Below are positions 6,193-9,151 of a DNA stretch of 9,151 nt, piece after piece. The DNA lies in the NCBI GenBank assembly GCA_022561415.1, contig JADFRH010000075.1, forward strand, positions 1 through 9,151, given 5' to 3'. How positions within the stretch are numbered: the stretch's first letter is position 1; every line of letters starts with the position of its first letter. Both the position numbers and the translations under genes were made by a program. Source of the stretch: Planctomycetota bacterium (GTDB taxonomy: Bacteria > Planctomycetota > Phycisphaerae > UBA1845). The notes beneath the pieces are model-generated. The model was not told the DNA's origin. It did not search any database and worked only from the letters and a program-made list of their open reading frames with translations.

Positions 6193-6261
6193 GTGCGGCC
6201 GTCGGCGATAGCCGTCTCATCATTCGTTACGGATCAACCACCAACTACATGGAGATTTGAC

Positions 6262-7239
6262 GTGACTGTAGTAACCACGCCCAACGTCTACCCCGAATCG
6301 GCGGCCGACACCAACGGCCAGTCGATCAACCTCTACCGACTCGGCATGCTGTTCGTCGTCCGATGCCGCTACTGGACATGCCGGTCGGGGAATGACGCCG
6401 ACGACCTGGAGCTGTCGGCCGACCGCATCGACGCCAAGGCCATCGCATCGTTCGGGTCCAAGGACCTGCTCGATCCCGAAAGAACCCGCAAGCGGTTCGC
6501 CTACTTCGAGAAAAAGGCCCGCCACGTCCTGGAAAAACACTCCCGGCCGTTCGCGGCGGCCAACGCCCACTTTGTACCGTGGGCGTGTATCACAACGGTC
6601 ATCGAGCAACTGGAGGTGTGCAAAGCCGAGTTCGACGAAGCGGTCCAGCAGTTCATCGCCGACTTCCCGACGCTGCGGGCCGAATGGCAATCCAAACACA
6701 CGGCCGTCCCCGACGGTTGCTATCCGCGGGTGTTTGAATTGCCCGATCGTTTCGGCCTCGGTTGGACCGCCTTCAAGGTGACGGGGGCCCCGGAACTGAC
6801 GCCGGTCGAAGACATCCAGATGGAGCTGGAGCAGCGGCGGGTCCGTGACGAGCAGGTCAAACTCATGGAGGAGAATCTCCGCCTGGAGTGTGAGCAGTTC
6901 GTCACCGGCTACGTAATGTCGTTCCGCCACGAAGTCGCGTCGTTCTGCGACCAGGTGATCGAGCAAAAGGGCCAGGTCCACGGCAAGACGCTGAGTGCGA
7001 TCCGGCGGAAGATCGATCACTTCCATGCCATGAACGTGTTCGGCGACGGAGATGCCGCGTCAAAGCTGACGCAGCTCAAGCAGCAGATCGCCGGACTGAC
7101 CGGCGAGGACCTCGCCCAGCAGCCCGATGTGGCGGCCAGCCTCAGCCGGGCGTGTGTGGCCCTGAAAGACAACATCCTCAATCCCGACACCGTCAGCCAG
7201 CTCACCGGTCGACTCAAGCGGCGGGTGGTGTTGGATTGA
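6262..7239 (+). CDS. DUF3150-like protein
   Basis: A protein of 325 aa starting at GTG 6262, with GGAG (6251-6254) 7 nt upstream. The longer in-frame start at 6193 has no such site and gives an N-terminus without resemblance. The start of the protein (SINLYRLGMLFVVRCRYW) matches my memory of DUF3150, a family of unknown function in phages and integrative elements that often lies near a MoxR-type AAA+ ATPase and a CobT-like von Willebrand A protein. The protein is soluble and mostly helical. A charged, coiled-coil-like stretch spans about residues 178-255 (VEDIQMELEQRRVRDEQVK onward), and a conserved-looking HFVPWACI segment lies near residue 110. No nucleotide-binding or metal motif is visible. 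It is first in a run of six same-strand genes, 13 bp before the next. The family name is from memory, without a search. Confidence 0.6.
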   Translation: MTVVTTPNVYPESAADTNGQSINLYRLGMLFVVRCRYWTCRSGNDADDLELSADRIDAKAIASFGSKDLLDPERTRKRFAYFEKKARHVLEKHSRPFAAANAHFVPWACITTVIEQLEVCKAEFDEAVQQFIADFPTLRAEWQSKHTAVPDGCYPRVFELPDRFGLGWTAFKVTGAPELTPVEDIQMELEQRRVRDEQVKLMEENLRLECEQFVTGYVMSFRHEVASFCDQVIEQKGQVHGKTLSAIRRKIDHFHAMNVFGDGDAASKLTQLKQQIAGLTGEDLAQQPDVAASLSRACVALKDNILNPDTVSQLTGRLKRRVVLD

Positions 7240-7252
7240 TCGGAGTTCAGAC

Positions 7253-7435
7253 ATGAACGAGCGAAGAAACCGCCCCACGGCCGTGCTCCGCCAATTCGTC
7301 GAAGACGTCCGGGCGGCGTACGGTCGGGGCGAGGACCGGGAACTGGATCGCGAGTCGCTCCACGCCGATTGGCCGGACCTCCTGGTGACGTTCGACCATG
7401 CGGTTCAGTCACTGAGCGAAGGAGCCGAATCGTGA
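7253..7435 (+). CDS. Hypothetical small protein (60 aa)
   Basis: Not recognised. It starts at ATG 7253 with GGAG (7242-7245) 7 nt upstream, 13 bp after the DUF3150-like gene. The protein is short, charged and probably helical (VLRQFVEDVRAAYG, then LDRESLHADWPDLL), with no cysteine and no membrane segment. Its TGA (7433-7435) overlaps the GTG start of the next gene (7432-7434), so the two are likely translationally coupled. The good ribosome binding site, the overlap and the lack of competing frames support a real gene. Confidence 0.6.
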   Translation: MNERRNRPTAVLRQFVEDVRAAYGRGEDRELDRESLHADWPDLLVTFDHAVQSLSEGAES

Positions 7436-7632
7436 CTTGGAAACACCTGGCCGATCGAATCGCAGCCATGACTCCCCAGGAGCGGGCCCGGCCGGTTCGA
7501 TTCGTCGAGCCGTATGACAAGGACCGAGTCGGGTACGCCGTCCAACTTGTACAGGCGACCGAGGACATCCTGGTCGGCGAACGTAACGGCGACGAACTGT
7601 GCGTCCCGGCCGGCGATTGGATGCTCCGCTGA
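7432..7632 (+). CDS. Hypothetical small protein (66 aa)
   Basis: Not recognised. I place the start at GTG 7432, inside the preceding stop, because AAGGAG (7419-7424) sits 7 nt upstream. An in-frame ATG at 7369 would overlap the previous gene by 67 bp without a site. The protein begins MTWKHLADRIAAMTPQERAR and continues with short strand-like stretches (AVQLVQATEDILVGE) to the end, PAGDWMLR. The helix-then-strands layout suggests a small folded domain. After its stop there is a 109-bp gap, the largest within this gene run, which holds a small hairpin. Confidence 0.6.
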   Translation: MTWKHLADRIAAMTPQERARPVRFVEPYDKDRVGYAVQLVQATEDILVGERNGDELCVPAGDWMLR

Positions 7633-7703
7633 ATCCTTGGAACTCACGCTAGCATCACAATGGCGTATCGCAGCACGAGGCCGTCCGTCACACATATCGA
7701 ATC

Positions 7704-7722
7704 TCCATCACAACCAGATGGA
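7704..7722 (+). other. Small hairpin in the leader of the DUF1257 gene
   Basis: TCCATC (7704-7709) pairs with GATGGA (7717-7722) around the loop ACAACCA. It ends 5 nt before the AGGGAG ribosome binding site (7728-7733). It could affect translation of the downstream genes or process the message, but a 6-bp stem may also be chance. The rest of the 7633-7741 gap shows no convincing promoter. Confidence 0.25.
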
Positions 7723-7741
7723 TCATCAGGGAGAAAACTAA

Positions 7742-8155
7742 ATGTCTCACTTTGTCGAATGCCAGACCGAATTCCGTGATCCCCAGGCCCTCGTCGCGGC
7801 CCTGGTGGAATGCGGATTCGAGGAATCCCAGATCGAGATCAATCAGGAGGCCGTGCCGCTGTACGGCTACAAGGGCGACGTCCGGCCGCAGAAGGCTCAC
7901 ATCGTCATCCGCCGCCAGCACGTCGGGCAGGCCGCCAACGACGTCGGCTGGGAGCTTCAGGCCGACGGCACGTACCGGGCGTGGATCAGCGACTACGACC
8001 GCCGACACCGGTTCAACGAAACGATGTGCGACCGCGTGAAACAGGAGTATGCGTACCACGTCGTGGACCGACAGCAGCGGGCGATGGGACGTTCCGTCGA
8101 ACGGCGGATGTTGGACAACGGCGAGCTGGAGGTCGTGATCGCCGGCTACCGGTAG
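7742..8155 (+). CDS. DUF1257 (Ycf35-like) protein
   Basis: A protein of 137 aa from ATG 7742, with AGGGAG (7728-7733) 8 nt upstream. It follows the DUF1257 pattern closely: an MSHF start, AL-x-x-CGF, VPLYGYKGDVRPQKA at about residues 37-51, then IVIRRQHVG, a GWEL-x-x-DGTYRAW segment, and SDYDRR. The family includes Ycf35 of algal plastids and cyanobacteria and also occurs in planctomycetes and phages. Its biochemical role is unknown. The fold appears soluble alpha/beta and no catalytic site is obvious. A DUF2997 gene follows 47 bp downstream, and the two families are neighbours in cyanobacterial genomes as I recall. This pairing supports both calls. Confidence 0.85.
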   Translation: MSHFVECQTEFRDPQALVAALVECGFEESQIEINQEAVPLYGYKGDVRPQKAHIVIRRQHVGQAANDVGWELQADGTYRAWISDYDRRHRFNETMCDRVKQEYAYHVVDRQQRAMGRSVERRMLDNGELEVVIAGYR

Positions 8156-8202
8156 CGGTCATGCGACGCGGTCGCCCTTTCTAGCTATCAGGAGAATCAA
8201 AC

Positions 8203-8409
8203 ATGCGATGCGAAAAACATGTGCGGATGATCATCCGCCCAGACGGAACATGTACGGTCGACGCCCTGAATTTCACGGACGCCACGTGCAAGACGGCTAC
8301 CGAACAGATCACGGCCGCCCTCGCCGGCCGCACGATCAGCCAACACGACAAGATCGAGGCCCGTATTCGCCCGCTGGCGGTCGGCGAACGACAGGAGGCC
8401 GCAAGATGA
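8203..8409 (+). CDS. DUF2997 protein
   Basis: A protein of 68 aa from ATG 8203, with AGGAG (8190-8194) 8 nt upstream. It has the DUF2997 layout: a first strand ending in a IIRPDGT turn, a second strand (VDALNFT) with the conserved short ATCKTATEQI helix that carries the family Cys-x-x-x-T, and a helix ending in AALAG. Family members are usually about 60-70 aa, of unknown function, and often sit beside DUF1257. The C-terminal tail here (RIRPLAVGERQEAAR) goes beyond the usual end. Its TGA (8407-8409) overlaps the ATG of the next gene in ATGA form, which indicates coupling. Confidence 0.75.
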   Translation: MRCEKHVRMIIRPDGTCTVDALNFTDATCKTATEQITAALAGRTISQHDKIEARIRPLAVGERQEAAR

Positions 8410-8729
8410 TCCGATTACGAATAACCGCCGACGGTCGCATTCGGGGATTGTGGACTGACGCCGTGGATTTCACGGCCATCGGCCACACGCGGGTCCGGCG
8501 AGCCAGCCACGTCGAGTTCGATGAGAGACGTCAGATGTGGTACGTGCGGGAGGCGGTGCCTCGCGGGCTTGTGAGGCGATGCATGCAATTCGTCGGACGT
8601 CGCCCGCTGGGGCGAATCCTCGTATGGGCACCGACACGGCAATCGGCATTAGAGCAGGAGGCGGCGATCTTTGGGCTCTGCGGGAACGAGTGGCCGGTGT
8701 CACGCGTGAATCATCCGGCGGTCGCGTAA
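8406..8729 (+). CDS. Hypothetical protein (107 aa), coupled to DUF2997
   Basis: Function not recognised. The start is ATG 8406, with a full AGGAGG (8393-8398) 7 nt upstream inside the preceding gene. Longer in-frame readings extend back through the DUF2997 gene and are not credible. The N-terminal part is strand-rich (MIRLRITADGRIRGLWTDAV), followed by RASHVEFDERRQMWYVRE, which looks like a beta hairpin with conserved polar turns. An arginine-rich middle follows (RGLVRRCMQFVGRRPLGR), then the helix ALEQEAAIF. It has no membrane segment. It is the last gene of the DUF3150-DUF1257-DUF2997 run. The gene after it, hsdR-like, is 147 bp away and seems to have its own control region. Confidence 0.7.
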   Translation: MIRLRITADGRIRGLWTDAVDFTAIGHTRVRRASHVEFDERRQMWYVREAVPRGLVRRCMQFVGRRPLGRILVWAPTRQSALEQEAAIFGLCGNEWPVSRVNHPAVA

Positions 8730-8782
8730 ACAACGCGTCTGCGGGCTCGATGGAACATTTCAGGCGATTCCGTTAGATTGGG

Positions 8783-8821
8783 TCGACAATCTCGGCAAAG
8801 TCCGGTTCCGGCGATTGTCGA
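8783..8821. promoter_or_regulatory. 9-bp perfect inverted repeat upstream of the hsdR-like gene
   Basis: TCGACAATC (8783-8791) and GATTGTCGA (8813-8821) are exact reverse complements separated by 21 bp, with a further CGG/CCG pair inside. The half-site centres are 30 bp apart, close to three helical turns. The repeat lies 55 bp before ATG 8877. It may be an operator for the restriction gene or, as RNA, a stem closing the preceding operon; no T-run follows it. Confidence 0.45.
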
Positions 8822-8876
8822 GTAGCACTCAGACAGGCCGTTCACATCGAATGGCCGGATTACGACGGCGGTCCCC

Positions 8877-9151
8877 ATGTCCCGCGACGCCACTCATGAA
8901 AGCGAAAGTGAGACCCGCCGCAAACGGGGAGGCACCCGCCTGACTGCCCAGGGCTGGAAGGTCGTCCCCCGTCCGAAGGCCATCCCCTCGCCCCAGGCCA
9001 TCGAGGAGTACGAGACGGACAGCGGACCCGCCGACTACGCCCTCCAGGTGGACGGTCGGATTCTCGGCGTCGTGGAGGCCAAGCGACTCACGAAAGGCCC
9101 TCAGAACGTCCTCACGCAAGCCGAGCGGTACGCCAAGGGTCTGTCCAGCAA
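8877..9151 (+). CDS. Type I restriction enzyme R subunit (HsdR-like), N-terminal part
   Basis: A partial gene, with 91 codons before the window ends. Type I R subunits cut DNA and drive translocation with a superfamily 2 helicase motor, in complex with HsdM and HsdS. The visible part is the N-terminal nuclease domain. It has ETRRK at residues 12-16, AQGWKVV, and EYETDSGPADYAL (44-56). GVVEAKR (64-70) follows and gives the PD-(D/E)xK site as D53 with E67-x-K69. GPQNVLTQAERYAKG, the usual follow-on helix, comes next. The key residues are intact. The start is ATG 8877; the frame is open back to 8826 but has no better start, and there is no Shine-Dalgarno sequence, unlike the genes before it. Helicase domains, hsdM and hsdS would lie to the right. 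A stand-alone HsdR-like helicase-nuclease is also possible. Confidence 0.8.
   Translation, partial: MSRDATHESESETRRKRGGTRLTAQGWKVVPRPKAIPSPQAIEEYETDSGPADYALQVDGRILGVVEAKRLTKGPQNVLTQAERYAKGLSS

Noticed and set aside
6220..7026. 268-aa minus-strand frame opposite the DUF3150-like gene
   Set aside because: It is antisense to a gene with a good ribosome binding site and family resemblance. It shows no motifs, and its composition mirrors the sense codons.
1..9151. CRISPR array or long repeats
   Set aside because: I saw no regularly spaced repeats of 20-40 bp. The only repeats found were short dyads and one 10-bp tandem pair.

Overview
The window is GC-rich bacterial DNA, most likely from a planctomycete or a relative with a similar cell envelope. 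This is inferred from a secreted protein with an IPTLxxWG-type C-terminal sorting signal, chromosomal mreC and hflX genes without Shine-Dalgarno sequences, and small gene families (DUF1257, DUF2997, DUF3150-like) that I know from planctomycetes, cyanobacteria and phages. The taxonomic call is tentative.

Left edge (1-480): the extreme C-terminus of a probable serine recombinase (2-91) is followed by about 330 bp without a credible gene. That stretch holds an 11-bp-period direct repeat and a strong hairpin. It ends in the 3' part of a tRNA-Leu(CAA) (424-478), from the anticodon loop to the discriminator base. A recombinase end next to a tRNA 3' fragment is the usual footprint of an integrated element, whose body would lie to the left of the window.

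Housekeeping block (about 590-5235, all + strand): mreC (cell-shape protein), a large exported protein with a C39-like papain-fold front half, beta-propeller-like repeats and an IPTL-type C-terminal signal, and hflX (ribosome-associated GTPase). Each has a sigma70-like promoter ending only about 10-20 bp before the start codon and no Shine-Dalgarno sequence, so the mRNA leaders should be very short.

Accessory block (5236-9151): about 650 bp of debris comes first, including a truncated IS5-like transposase and a frame-broken coding remnant. Next is a small basic protein gene on the minus strand, with an inverted repeat over its promoter. Divergent from it is a run of six + strand genes: a DUF3150-like protein, two small unknowns (60 and 66 aa), a DUF1257 (Ycf35-like) protein, a DUF2997 protein and a 107-aa unknown. 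Almost every gene here has a strong Shine-Dalgarno sequence 6-8 nt before its start, unlike the housekeeping block. The window ends inside a type I restriction R-subunit gene (hsdR-like), preceded by a 9-bp perfect inverted repeat.

The DUF3150/DUF1257/DUF2997 set is a family combination that I associate with MoxR-type AAA+ ATPase and von Willebrand A modules of phages and conflict systems. Neither of those partners is present in this window. Its position next to hsdR makes it the best candidate here for an undescribed system.
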